From Bacteroidales bacterium (GTDB lineage: Bacteria; Bacteroidota; Bacteroidia; Bacteroidales; Bacteroidaceae): DNA of 53,790 nucleotides. This document shows positions 9,542-17,327 of this stretch, piece by piece (the first letter of the stretch is position 1; each line of letters begins with the position of its first letter). A model generated the notes under the pieces. It worked only from the letters and a program-made list of their open reading frames with translations. It was not told the origin of the DNA and did not search any database. The position numbers and the translations under genes were made by a program. The stretch spans positions 1-53,790 of the forward strand of contig JAATGU010000041.1 in NCBI GenBank assembly GCA_015654535.1, read 5' to 3'.

Positions 9542-10390
9542 TTAATATAATTCTTGCGCCACATTATCTTCTTTCATCAATGACTCTACAGCAGAGAAGG
9601 GAATATTGATGGTAGTTGTCCCCATTGCATAGGGCGCAATCTCATATACATTATAAAAGAAGCAGAACCCGTCTTTATTGAAATAGAAATTCTCCGTAGG
9701 GGAAAGTGGTTCCGTGATGAAATATCCAATATCTTCCAGTTCATTCTGAGTGCTTACCTTATTATTCTTTTCCAGTTGAGCCAGCAACAAACGGGTCAGC
9801 TCTTTTTCATATCCTTCATTAAAGAGGTTACTCAGATGGACTTGCTTTCCGGTTCTTAAATCAAAATTCAAAAAGAGAGAGGCATGACTTCCATGAGCAC
9901 CTCCGGTATAATCGTAAGTGTCAATCTGATAAGTAAGTAAGTTGTCCTCACTAAATAAGATCTTTGATTTAATATTTTTGATATAATTATACCATCCGCC
10001 TACGACTTTAATATCTGGATTGTTTTTTTGATCTTCCAGATAAAACTGTTCCACATCATTTTTATACCCTTTTACGTAGGCATTTTTAAATTCCGTGATG
10101 GCTATTTTAGGATCTTTTCCTGCATACTCTTTTCCCAGACAGTTTATAGCCAATGCATTATTTATGCTATCCTGCACTGTCTTATTCGATGCTTTCTTTA
10201 TGTAAGTGTAATGAACGTCTAATTCACAGAATGGTTTTGCAGTATCATTAAAAAGGTAGGAGGTTTCTTTCACTGATACACTATCTATTGTTAGTTCTTT
10301 TGCTATTCCATGCTTCTTTCCTCCACAAGAAAACATCGTGACTCCTGCTAACAGAATTATAGGGAGGAGGCCAAATGAGTACTTCTTCAT
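9542..10390 (-). CDS. Lipoprotein with DUF3298/RsiV-like domain
   Basis: A 282-residue predicted lipoprotein. The signal peptide ends in the lipobox-like VTMFSC, so Cys22 would be lipidated. The mature protein has a PdaC/DUF4163-like first part (AKPFCELDVHYTYI) and a C-terminal DUF3298-like part with YTGGAHGSHASLFLNFDLRTGKQVHLSNLF, the hallmark of RsiV-like folds. In Gram-positives RsiV binds lysozyme; whether this protein binds anything comparable is unknown. First gene of the minus-strand run leading to gcvP. A TATATTTG promoter box sits at 10439-10446 on the minus strand. Confidence 0.82.
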   Translation of the reverse strand: MKKYSFGLLPIILLAGVTMFSCGGKKHGIAKELTIDSVSVKETSYLFNDTAKPFCELDVHYTYIKKASNKTVQDSINNALAINCLGKEYAGKDPKIAITEFKNAYVKGYKNDVEQFYLEDQKNNPDIKVVGGWYNYIKNIKSKILFSEDNLLTYQIDTYDYTGGAHGSHASLFLNFDLRTGKQVHLSNLFNEGYEKELTRLLLAQLEKNNKVSTQNELEDIGYFITEPLSPTENFYFNKDGFCFFYNVYEIAPYAMGTTTINIPFSAVESLMKEDNVAQELY

Positions 10391-10438
10391 CTTTTTTTTA
10401 TACTTTAAAGGGTTCTAAAGCTATCCTTTTGTCAACGA

Positions 10439-10446
10439 CAAATATA
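10439..10446 (-). promoter_or_regulatory. -7 box TATATTTG upstream of the DUF3298-like lipoprotein gene
   Basis: Matches the Bacteroidota -7 consensus TAnnTTTG on the minus strand, about 50 bp before the start codon at 10390. I do not see a matching TTTG -33 element about 20 bp further upstream, so support is partial. Confidence 0.45.
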
Positions 10447-10487
10447 GAACATATTAACGAATAGAGCTAATAAATAAGAAAAATTAA

Positions 10488-10520
10488 TTGTAATTTTTCT
10501 CTTAAATATTCTTATCTTTG
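10488..10520 (+). promoter_or_regulatory. Promoter of the Cys-rich protein gene
   Basis: TTG at 10488-10490, 22 bp, then TATCTTTG at 10513-10520, which fits the Bacteroidota -33/-7 pattern with slightly long spacing. The ATG at 10526 begins only 5 bases after the -7 box, so the transcript would begin at or next to the start codon (leaderless). Confidence 0.6.
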
Positions 10521-10525
10521 CCTCG

Positions 10526-10972
10526 ATGTTAAAAGGAATAAAGTTTATAATAGCCTGTTTACTCTCTTTCACAATTATTTATGTGGGAGTGGGAGTAAAT
10601 TTAATCCCTAGCTGCTGTGCACGCTGCGAACAAGCGAAAACAGGAGATATGGAAAGTGGAGGGCATTATGATTTTAAAAATGAGCCTATATGTAAGAGTT
10701 GCTGTGCGCACAATGTAAGTAGACAGAACGATAAATTGTCCATCCGTCAAAGGACAGATTGTTGTAAAACTACTCTCTATAAAGTGGACTTAACTAAGGA
10801 CTCTCAGCAAACTCCGTTGGATATGCCTATGGCTATGCTTTTGCCACAAAAAGTCGTATTAGCAGAGAGGGGAGTGTATTCAACGATTGATTGTATATCC
10901 CTACTTATTGATCCGCCCAGACCTGTCTCTTCGAGGTATTATCTGAACCTATATTCCACTCTATTGATTTAA
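10526..10972 (+). CDS. Small Cys-rich exported protein, HYC_CC_PP-like
   Basis: A 148-residue protein with an N-terminal hydrophobic signal or anchor (residues 6-25). The mature part has clustered cysteines: CCARC, CKSCC and DCC, with histidines in GGHYDF and CCAHN. A IDPPRP segment lies near the C-terminus. This pattern resembles the small HYC_CC_PP family of Bacteroidota, here with HYD in place of HYC; the assignment is tentative. It lies upstream of a copper P-type ATPase gene on the same strand, so a periplasmic copper-binding role is plausible but inferred. A hairpin terminator follows at about 10990, so the two are not simply one transcript. Confidence 0.65.
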   Translation: MLKGIKFIIACLLSFTIIYVGVGVNLIPSCCARCEQAKTGDMESGGHYDFKNEPICKSCCAHNVSRQNDKLSIRQRTDCCKTTLYKVDLTKDSQQTPLDMPMAMLLPQKVVLAERGVYSTIDCISLLIDPPRPVSSRYYLNLYSTLLI

Positions 10973-10989
10973 TCTCCTATTTATAAAGA

Positions 10990-11024
10990 GATCTAAGGGA
11001 TTTTATCCTTAGATGTTTTTTATT
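10990..11024 (+). terminator. Rho-independent terminator after the Cys-rich protein gene
   Basis: Perfect 8-bp stem ATCTAAGG (10991-10998) and CCTTAGAT (11007-11014) with an 8-base loop, followed by GTTTTTTATTT on the plus strand. Confidence 0.85.
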
Positions 11025-11049
11025 TAGCCTACTCTTTATGCAGAATATG

Positions 11050-11087
11050 TCTACACTAAATATAAAAAAGGTGTAGAGCTTTTTTAT
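11050..11087 (+). terminator. Second hairpin with T-tract upstream of the copper ATPase gene
   Basis: Arms TCTACAC (11050-11056) and GTGTAGA (11071-11077), followed by GCTTTTTTATAT. It may be a back-up terminator or an attenuator-like structure in the leader of the downstream ATPase gene. The same TCTACAC word recurs near 11150. Confidence 0.5.
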
Positions 11088-11248
11088 ATATGCTGTAGAT
11101 GCATAAATAAGAATATACTGAATAAATATCTTAGCAAGATAATGAAATTATCTACACTATCAGGAATCTCTTTCAGCATTTAGCTATTAACCGAACAATA
11201 GGTATAAATGCTTGTTAAAAGGAATAAGAATAAAACGATCAATTATTT

Positions 11249-13462
11249 ATGAAGAAATTAGAAAAAAAAATATATCCGGTGCTCAACATGCATTGTGCCG
11301 GATGCGCAAATAACGTAGAACGAACAGTAAACGCCTTGCCAGGCGTAGAAAAAGGAGCGGTTAATCTGGCATCAAACACTCTTTCCATTGAGTTTGACCG
11401 TGCGGTTCTATCGCCTGAAGTACTTCAATCTGCCGTACATAAAGCAGGATATGAATTAATTATCGAGGAAGAAAATGCAGTTGAAATACAAGAAAAAGAA
11501 CAGCAAAAAAGGTATCATACCCTCAAGATGAAAACTCTCTGGGCATGGGTATTTGTTATACCTATGTTGTTACTTTCCATGGTTTTCATGCATATGCAGT
11601 ATGTCAACGAAATCATGTTGATACTTGCCCTTCCGGTCATTCTCATCTTTGGCAATTCTTTTTATATCAATGCCTGGAAACAATTGAAATTAGGCAGGAG
11701 TAACATGGACACATTAGTGGCTTTGAGTACTTCCATCGCATTTCTCTTCAGCGTTTTCAATACATTCTTCCCTGAATTCTGGATAAATCGCGGACTTAAG
11801 CCTCACGTTTATTACGAAGCAGCCACTGTTATCATCGCATTCGTGCTGTTAGGCAAGCTTCTGGAAGAGAGAGCGAAAGGAAATACTTCGTCGGCTATCC
11901 GCAAACTGATGGGGCTACAACCTAAAACTGCACGCATCCTCAAGGATGGAAAGGAAGAAACTGTACTTATCTCACTGTTGAAGACAAATGATTTGATCAG
12001 CGTTCATCCCGGAGAACAGATTCCCGTGGATGGAACCGTGGATGAAGGTAGTTCGTTTGTGGATGAAAGTATGATAACGGGCGAACCTATTGCCGCGGAA
12101 AAAAAATCGGGTGATCAGGTTTTGGCCGGAACCATTAATCAGAAAGGAGCTTTTGTGCTCAAAGCAGCAAAAGTGGGTAAAGAAACAGTCTTGGCCAATA
12201 TTATTAAGATGGTGCAGGAAGCACAAGGAACGAAAGCTCCTGTACAACGGATTGTGGATCGTATCACGGGTATTTTTGTGCCGGTAGTTCTTTCCATCTC
12301 AGTTCTCACATTTATCATCTGGATGCTTTTTGGCGGGATGGATTACTTTTCTCATGCTTTACTATCCGCAGTGTCAGTGCTTGTCATTGCTTGTCCGTGT
12401 GCACTTGGACTTGCCACGCCTACTGCTTTAATGGTGGGAATAGGCAAGGGAGCGAGTCATCATATCTTAATAAAAGACGCGGTTGCACTGGAGCAAATGA
12501 GAAAAGTAAATGCCGTGGTAGTGGACAAGACAGGAACTTTAACCGAAGGACATCCCACTGTGTCTTCTTGGTTATGGGAACGGAAAGAGGAAAAACAAGA
12601 CAAGGAAATCCTTTTAGCTGCCGAGCTGAAATCAGAACATCCTCTGGCCAGTGCTATTGTGAATGAACTTCAGTTACGTAAAGTGGCTCCGGCATCAGTT
12701 TCATCTTTTGAAAGCATTACCGGCAAAGGCATACAGATTATTTATGAGGAAAGGGTTTATTGGGCGGGAAACGACAAGCTACTAACGGAGTTTCAGGCTT
12801 CAGTTTCAAGTTTATCACAAGAAATGATTGAAAAATTTCAGAAGGAAGGGAAAAGTATTGTTTACTTTGGACAAGAAAATACTCTTTTATCCGTTATTGC
12901 CATCAGCGACAAAGTAAAACCAACCTCGATAGATGCGGTTAGGACTTTGCGCGATATGGGAATAAAAGTATATATGCTTACGGGAGACGGAGAGGCCACT
13001 GCTTCTGCCGTAGCTACTGAATTAGGAATAAGTGACTATAAAGCCGAAACATTGCCGGAAGATAAGGAGAATTTTGTGAAAGAACTTCAGGCACAAGGCA
13101 GAGTGGTAGCGATGGTGGGAGACGGAATCAATGACTCTCAGGCACTTGCCCGTGCCGACGTAAGTATAGCAATGGGAAAGGGAACGGATATTGCCATGGA
13201 TGTGGCAATGATCACGCTGATAACCTCCGATCTATTATTGTTGCCTAAAGCGTTTGTGCTATCCAGACAGACAGTGAGACTGATCCATCAGAATCTTTTT
13301 TGGGCATTTATTTATAATCTGATAGGCATTCCACTTGCGGCCGGATTGCTTTATCCCATTTATGGTCTGCTACTCAATCCAATGTTGGCAAGTGCAGCTA
13401 TGGCATTTTCATCTGTATCGGTCGTATTAAATAGCTTGAGTTTAAATTGGAAAAAATTATAA
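11249..13462 (+). CDS. copA: Copper-translocating P1B-type ATPase
   Basis: Inner-membrane Cu(I) exporter, 737 residues. In order: one N-terminal heavy-metal domain with MHCAGC (Cys16 and Cys19), paired N-terminal helices, the actuator motif TGEP, the CPC metal-site helix ACPCALGLATP (about 380-392), the phosphorylation motif DKTGT (Asp426), the HP motif SEHPLA, then MVGDGINDSQALA and the final helix pair. The CPC helix and single MBD indicate the copper/silver class. The start codon follows a 270-bp leader with two hairpins. lipB follows immediately on the same strand. Confidence 0.94.
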   Translation: MKKLEKKIYPVLNMHCAGCANNVERTVNALPGVEKGAVNLASNTLSIEFDRAVLSPEVLQSAVHKAGYELIIEEENAVEIQEKEQQKRYHTLKMKTLWAWVFVIPMLLLSMVFMHMQYVNEIMLILALPVILIFGNSFYINAWKQLKLGRSNMDTLVALSTSIAFLFSVFNTFFPEFWINRGLKPHVYYEAATVIIAFVLLGKLLEERAKGNTSSAIRKLMGLQPKTARILKDGKEETVLISLLKTNDLISVHPGEQIPVDGTVDEGSSFVDESMITGEPIAAEKKSGDQVLAGTINQKGAFVLKAAKVGKETVLANIIKMVQEAQGTKAPVQRIVDRITGIFVPVVLSISVLTFIIWMLFGGMDYFSHALLSAVSVLVIACPCALGLATPTALMVGIGKGASHHILIKDAVALEQMRKVNAVVVDKTGTLTEGHPTVSSWLWERKEEKQDKEILLAAELKSEHPLASAIVNELQLRKVAPASVSSFESITGKGIQIIYEERVYWAGNDKLLTEFQASVSSLSQEMIEKFQKEGKSIVYFGQENTLLSVIAISDKVKPTSIDAVRTLRDMGIKVYMLTGDGEATASAVATELGISDYKAETLPEDKENFVKELQAQGRVVAMVGDGINDSQALARADVSIAMGKGTDIAMDVAMITLITSDLLLLPKAFVLSRQTVRLIHQNLFWAFIYNLIGIPLAAGLLYPIYGLLLNPMLASAAMAFSSVSVVLNSLSLNWKKL

Positions 13463-13476
13463 AAGCAATTAATAGT

Positions 13477-14148
13477 ATGAAACTGGAATATACTGATTGG
13501 AATTTGGTTTCCTATGCAGAAGCATGGAAAATGCAAACATTACTTTTTGATGAGATTGTCCGTGCGAAACTCGCCGGAGAACCTTATACAAATCATCTGA
13601 TCATATGCGAGCATCCGCATGTATACACATTGGGCCGGAGTGGGAAAGATCAGAACCTGCTGATAGGAGAGGAGCAACTTAAAAAGATAGGAGCAACCCT
13701 TTATCATATAGATCGAGGAGGTGATATTACCTATCATGGTCCCGGTCAGTTAGTCTGCTACCCCATCCTCAATCTGGATGAGTATCACTTAGGACTGAAA
13801 GAATATGTTCATGCGCTTGAAGGAGCCGTTATCAATGTTTGCCAGCATTTTGGAATAAAATCCGGTCGACTGTCAAGTGCTACTGGTGTATGGTTGGACA
13901 GCGAAACCCCTCGTGCACGTAAAATATGTGCCATTGGTGTTCGCAGCAGTCATTATGTCACCATGCACGGACTAGCGTTCAATGTTAATACCGATCTGAA
14001 GTATTTTCAATATATCAATCCTTGTGGATTCATGGACAAAGGAGTGACTTCTCTTGAAAAAGAGTTAAACGAGAAAGTGGATATGGAACAAGTAAAAGTA
14101 TTGCTGCGTCAGGAGATAGAACAACTTCTTGCAGACAAAAACAAGTAA
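13477..14148 (+). CDS. lipB: Octanoyl-[ACP]:protein N-octanoyltransferase LipB
   Basis: Transfers octanoyl from ACP to lipoyl domains, the first step of endogenous lipoate assembly. Motifs: RGGDITYHGPGQLVCYPI, the catalytic-lysine segment RKICAIGVR, HGLAFNVN, and the catalytic cysteine in INPCGF (Cys183 from this start). I chose ATG 13477 (MKLEYTDWN, 223 residues). The frame can be opened 30 bp earlier at a TTG inside the ATPase gene, but those extra residues are not LipB-like. The start lies 15 bp after the ATPase stop codon, so the two are probably co-transcribed, perhaps by chance proximity. Confidence 0.95.
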   Translation: MKLEYTDWNLVSYAEAWKMQTLLFDEIVRAKLAGEPYTNHLIICEHPHVYTLGRSGKDQNLLIGEEQLKKIGATLYHIDRGGDITYHGPGQLVCYPILNLDEYHLGLKEYVHALEGAVINVCQHFGIKSGRLSSATGVWLDSETPRARKICAIGVRSSHYVTMHGLAFNVNTDLKYFQYINPCGFMDKGVTSLEKELNEKVDMEQVKVLLRQEIEQLLADKNK

Positions 14149-14150
14149 AT

Positions 14151-14189
14151 AAAAAAATCCCGGACATTCATCTGCCCGGGATTTTTTTT
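14151..14189. terminator. Bidirectional terminator between lipB and the protease-operon lipoprotein
   Basis: Stem ATCCCGG (14157-14163) and CCGGGAT (14176-14182), flanked by an A-run on the left and a T-run on the right, so it works as a U-tract terminator for both converging operons. Confidence 0.9.
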
Positions 14190-14733
14190 ATTGCTCTAAC
14201 ATCACATTAAACGACTTAATCTTTATTCTTTTACATCCAGCGAAATTCGCATCAATCAATGCATTCAGCTCCTTTATCTCATCTTTGTATTGCGAACGCA
14301 ACCCACAATTAATCAATTCTTTCAATGGATACTTATCCACAATTCTGAAAAGCATTTCATCGAGAGAAGGAGCCTCAGGCAAGTGGCTATATTCTTCATA
14401 AGTATAATTCAAAAATACCACATTCTCATTGATCCCCCGATTATCCAATAAATAGCCATTCTTCAAAGCTGTAGGCTTTGCCAATACACCTCGATAAAAA
14501 ACATCCGTTGGTGCAGGGTAGGAGACAATCTTCTTTTTCTCACTATCCATAATGACCGGAACCAGATTCGCATAATCTTTGGTAGTTTGATAAACAACAG
14601 CCTGCGGACCCGCGGAAAAAATAATTTCTTTTTTCATTAAAACAGTATTTATGTTCTTAGCTATTGCCTTGCTATTTTGGCAAGACAATAACAAAAGTGG
14701 TGATAAAAAAAAGAGAAAAAAGACGTTTTTCAT
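14188..14733 (-). CDS. Conserved Bacteroidota lipoprotein of unknown function
   Basis: A 181-residue predicted lipoprotein; the signal peptide ends LLLLSC, lipidation at Cys18. The mature part contains IIFSAGPQAVVYQT, NGYLLDNRGIN and VFLNYTYEEYS, a pattern I associate with a conserved but uncharacterised protein of the phylum. No enzymatic motif was seen. It begins 4 bp after the upstream C10 protease gene, so it is translated from the same message. B. fragilis C10 proteases are accompanied by Spi-like inhibitors, but this protein does not resemble the protease propeptide, so I do not call it an inhibitor. The stop codon region overlaps the bidirectional terminator. Confidence 0.75.
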   Translation of the reverse strand: MKNVFFLFFLSPLLLLSCQNSKAIAKNINTVLMKKEIIFSAGPQAVVYQTTKDYANLVPVIMDSEKKKIVSYPAPTDVFYRGVLAKPTALKNGYLLDNRGINENVVFLNYTYEEYSHLPEAPSLDEMLFRIVDKYPLKELINCGLRSQYKDEIKELNALIDANFAGCKRIKIKSFNVMLEQ

Positions 14734-14737
14734 TTAT

Positions 14738-17290
14738 TCACTTTTTAATAAATTTACTTGCTTTGACACCTGTTTCTGTTTCCGACTGAAGAATATAAGT
14801 ACCTGTGCTAAGCTTTTCCACTGAAATTGTTATATCTCCGCTTTTCTCTGGTTTAATCAATAAAACTTGTTTACCCGAAAGATCTGTAATACGGATTGAC
14901 TTCACAACTTCTTCCGAATTCAAATGAAGCTCATCTGTAGTCGGATTAGGATATAAATTCAATTTATTTACGGTCGTTTGCTCTATTCCTGTCGCGTCAT
15001 TATCAACAAGGGTAAATGCTAATTGACCATATGCATTTGGAGTAAAAGAGGACCAACTACTGCCCGATGTTGTACTATATCTGATAGCTGTTAAATATGG
15101 ATCTGGATCTAAATCCAAAACACCACTGAAAGTGACTGTCTTTTCTTCATTTTTATCTAAAATAATTTTTTGGTCACCAAAATAATCTATAGATTGTCCT
15201 CCTGTTGAGGGAAATACAAATGCCACAACATAATCATAAAAATAACCACCTGTATTCTTTACATGAGCTGTAAGCACAACGTAATTCTTATTTACCTTTG
15301 CAGCATCAGGGAATGATATTGCCGAAGTAAGCGTAAGAACGGGCGTTTCAGTCGGCTCTGCTAATACATTTACAGTTAAACCCGTAGCCAAAGAATAAAA
15401 CGTAGTTGCATTTGAACGATCATTTGTAGGATCGTACATTGCAGTTAAAGTATATTGTCCGGGAGCAACAGTTATATCTCCTATTAAATCAAAACTTTTT
15501 GTTTCTCCAGCTGGAATATCAATCGGGTCTTTGGAAACTACCTGAGTAACTGTACTACTTGAAGACGATTGTAGCTTTAGAACTAAATAAGAATTATATT
15601 CTTCTCCGCTATTTGTAATGCTAACGTTAAACCGTCCAGTCTTGTTTTGATAAAGATTTCCAGTAACATTAAATGAGTTTAATGTAAGTTTAGGCAATAC
15701 ATTCGGTGTAGTAAATAAAATAGTAGAGGATGTTACAGATACATTTAAATAATTCGCTGTTCCAACTTTTCCTCTTATTATCTGCCAGTCAGTTTGGTCA
15801 CTGCCTTTATATACATTATAAAGGTAGTAACTGCCATTAGTAATTGTAGAAGGTACTACTATGTTCGAGAAAGAAAGACTTGACCACCCATTATAAGATT
15901 TAACGCCTGTTTCCACTTTACTATTAAGAATCTCAACAAAACCATCATCATTATATAAAGCTATGCCAATAGATCCACTGAAAGTATTGGCTCCCAGATT
16001 ATATACTTCTTTTGAAGTTATAGAAAAAGAAGCAGTGCGGTTAATCGAACTTTGAGAAACGGTCAATGAAGCATTTGTAATAATATTATAAGAAACTTGA
16101 GAAGAAGAAGTTCCTGGCTTTTGTACGCCAATAACCATATCTTGGTCAGAGTTAAAACCTCCGCTCGTACCTCCACCAATACCTAAAGAAGGTGGATTAA
16201 GAACTGATAATTCAAAATAGCCATCAGAACTTCCGCTCCATCCCCAGTTAAAATGAAACAAATCATTGCTATCATAACCATCACAAACAAACTGATGCCC
16301 ACCATCTGATGAATTTCCTCCATATAATACCGGACGATTGCCATTTAGTTCTGTTTTAATTAAATCGACCCATTCCGAACTTGAATAATAATCTCTTAAA
16401 TATAATTGTAAATTGGGGTCATAACCAAAATTATTACTCAATGCTTGTGCCATATCCGAGGAAGTTGCACCACTTGATTCACCGTAATCCATATTAACAG
16501 CCACTCCACAATGATACATCAATGTAGCGACTGCATTTATCTGAGTCTGTGTGCTTGAAGCGTTATAAGTCTCGGTCATATTTTCCCAATCGTAAGTAGT
16601 CTTAGAAAAGTCAACGCTTAAAGATTTTAATCCAGTAGGGGTATAAGTATTTGAACCAATGCCTTGTATTGGCCATTTATAATATCTCATAACTTGAGCC
16701 ATAGCGGTGGCAACACATCCTGTAGCCGACTTGGTGGAACTTGACGTGCTGATTGTGGGGCATAGATTATTATATGGAGATCCTTGATCCCACTTTATTC
16801 CTCCCAAAAGTGGAGCTACAGAAGTAGCATAAGAAGTTGCGCTCAAATTAGTCGATTTACTTATTTGAGTAACTGAGTCAGCCGACGTTTCGGACTGCTC
16901 CATTAAATTTTTTAATTCTTTCTGATAAAAAGTAAGCCAATATTTAAAGTTTTCAGGTATAGAGTCTATATCGAAACTTCCATTATCAGCATATCCAAGA
17001 ATGTTTTTTGCACGATCGTCGCCGGAAACAATAATAAAGCCATTATTATCTTCTACATTAAAGACATAATAGTAACTATTTCCATTAGATGAGCGAGTGG
17101 AAACTCCATCGGTACAAGTGTAAGCTAATTTTAGAGTCTTTACTCCCGAAGACATCCTTTTCATCGTGTTTTGAGGTGCTTGGCGAAAAGAATTCGCTAA
17201 ACTTAGTGCTTCACTACTAGTTCGAGGTTTTGCAAAACCTGCAACGGCAAAAGTTAGAAACAATGCAATGAGAAATGTTGTTTTTTTCAT
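14738..17290 (-). CDS. C10 (streptopain-family) cysteine protease with T9SS sorting domain
   Basis: Secreted cysteine protease, 850 residues. Signal peptide 1-20; a Spi-like propeptide follows (about 21-150, KPRTSSEALSLAN through the YFNVE/FIIVSGDD-like segment). The C10 catalytic domain has its nucleophile in ATGCVATAMAQ (Cys192) and its histidine in GHQFVCDGYD (His332), followed by HFNWGWSG. Several Ig-like beta modules fill residues 400-770. The C-terminus begins LYPNPTTDELHL and ends YILQSETE...KFIKK, a type-A sorting domain for type IX secretion. Second gene of a tandem pair, 37 bp after its paralogue. Confidence 0.93.
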   Translation of the reverse strand: MKKTTFLIALFLTFAVAGFAKPRTSSEALSLANSFRQAPQNTMKRMSSGVKTLKLAYTCTDGVSTRSSNGNSYYYVFNVEDNNGFIIVSGDDRAKNILGYADNGSFDIDSIPENFKYWLTFYQKELKNLMEQSETSADSVTQISKSTNLSATSYATSVAPLLGGIKWDQGSPYNNLCPTISTSSSTKSATGCVATAMAQVMRYYKWPIQGIGSNTYTPTGLKSLSVDFSKTTYDWENMTETYNASSTQTQINAVATLMYHCGVAVNMDYGESSGATSSDMAQALSNNFGYDPNLQLYLRDYYSSSEWVDLIKTELNGNRPVLYGGNSSDGGHQFVCDGYDSNDLFHFNWGWSGSSDGYFELSVLNPPSLGIGGGTSGGFNSDQDMVIGVQKPGTSSSQVSYNIITNASLTVSQSSINRTASFSITSKEVYNLGANTFSGSIGIALYNDDGFVEILNSKVETGVKSYNGWSSLSFSNIVVPSTITNGSYYLYNVYKGSDQTDWQIIRGKVGTANYLNVSVTSSTILFTTPNVLPKLTLNSFNVTGNLYQNKTGRFNVSITNSGEEYNSYLVLKLQSSSSSTVTQVVSKDPIDIPAGETKSFDLIGDITVAPGQYTLTAMYDPTNDRSNATTFYSLATGLTVNVLAEPTETPVLTLTSAISFPDAAKVNKNYVVLTAHVKNTGGYFYDYVVAFVFPSTGGQSIDYFGDQKIILDKNEEKTVTFSGVLDLDPDPYLTAIRYSTTSGSSWSSFTPNAYGQLAFTLVDNDATGIEQTTVNKLNLYPNPTTDELHLNSEEVVKSIRITDLSGKQVLLIKPEKSGDITISVEKLSTGTYILQSETETGVKASKFIKK

Positions 17291-17327
17291 ATTCTACTAG
17301 TTAATTTGATTACTAATATGAGCTACT

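Noticed and set aside
14188..14733. Lipoprotein as a Spi-type inhibitor of the neighbouring C10 proteases
   Set aside because: Position suggests it, but the sequence does not resemble the protease propeptides, and I recall similar proteins in Bacteroidota without protease neighbours.
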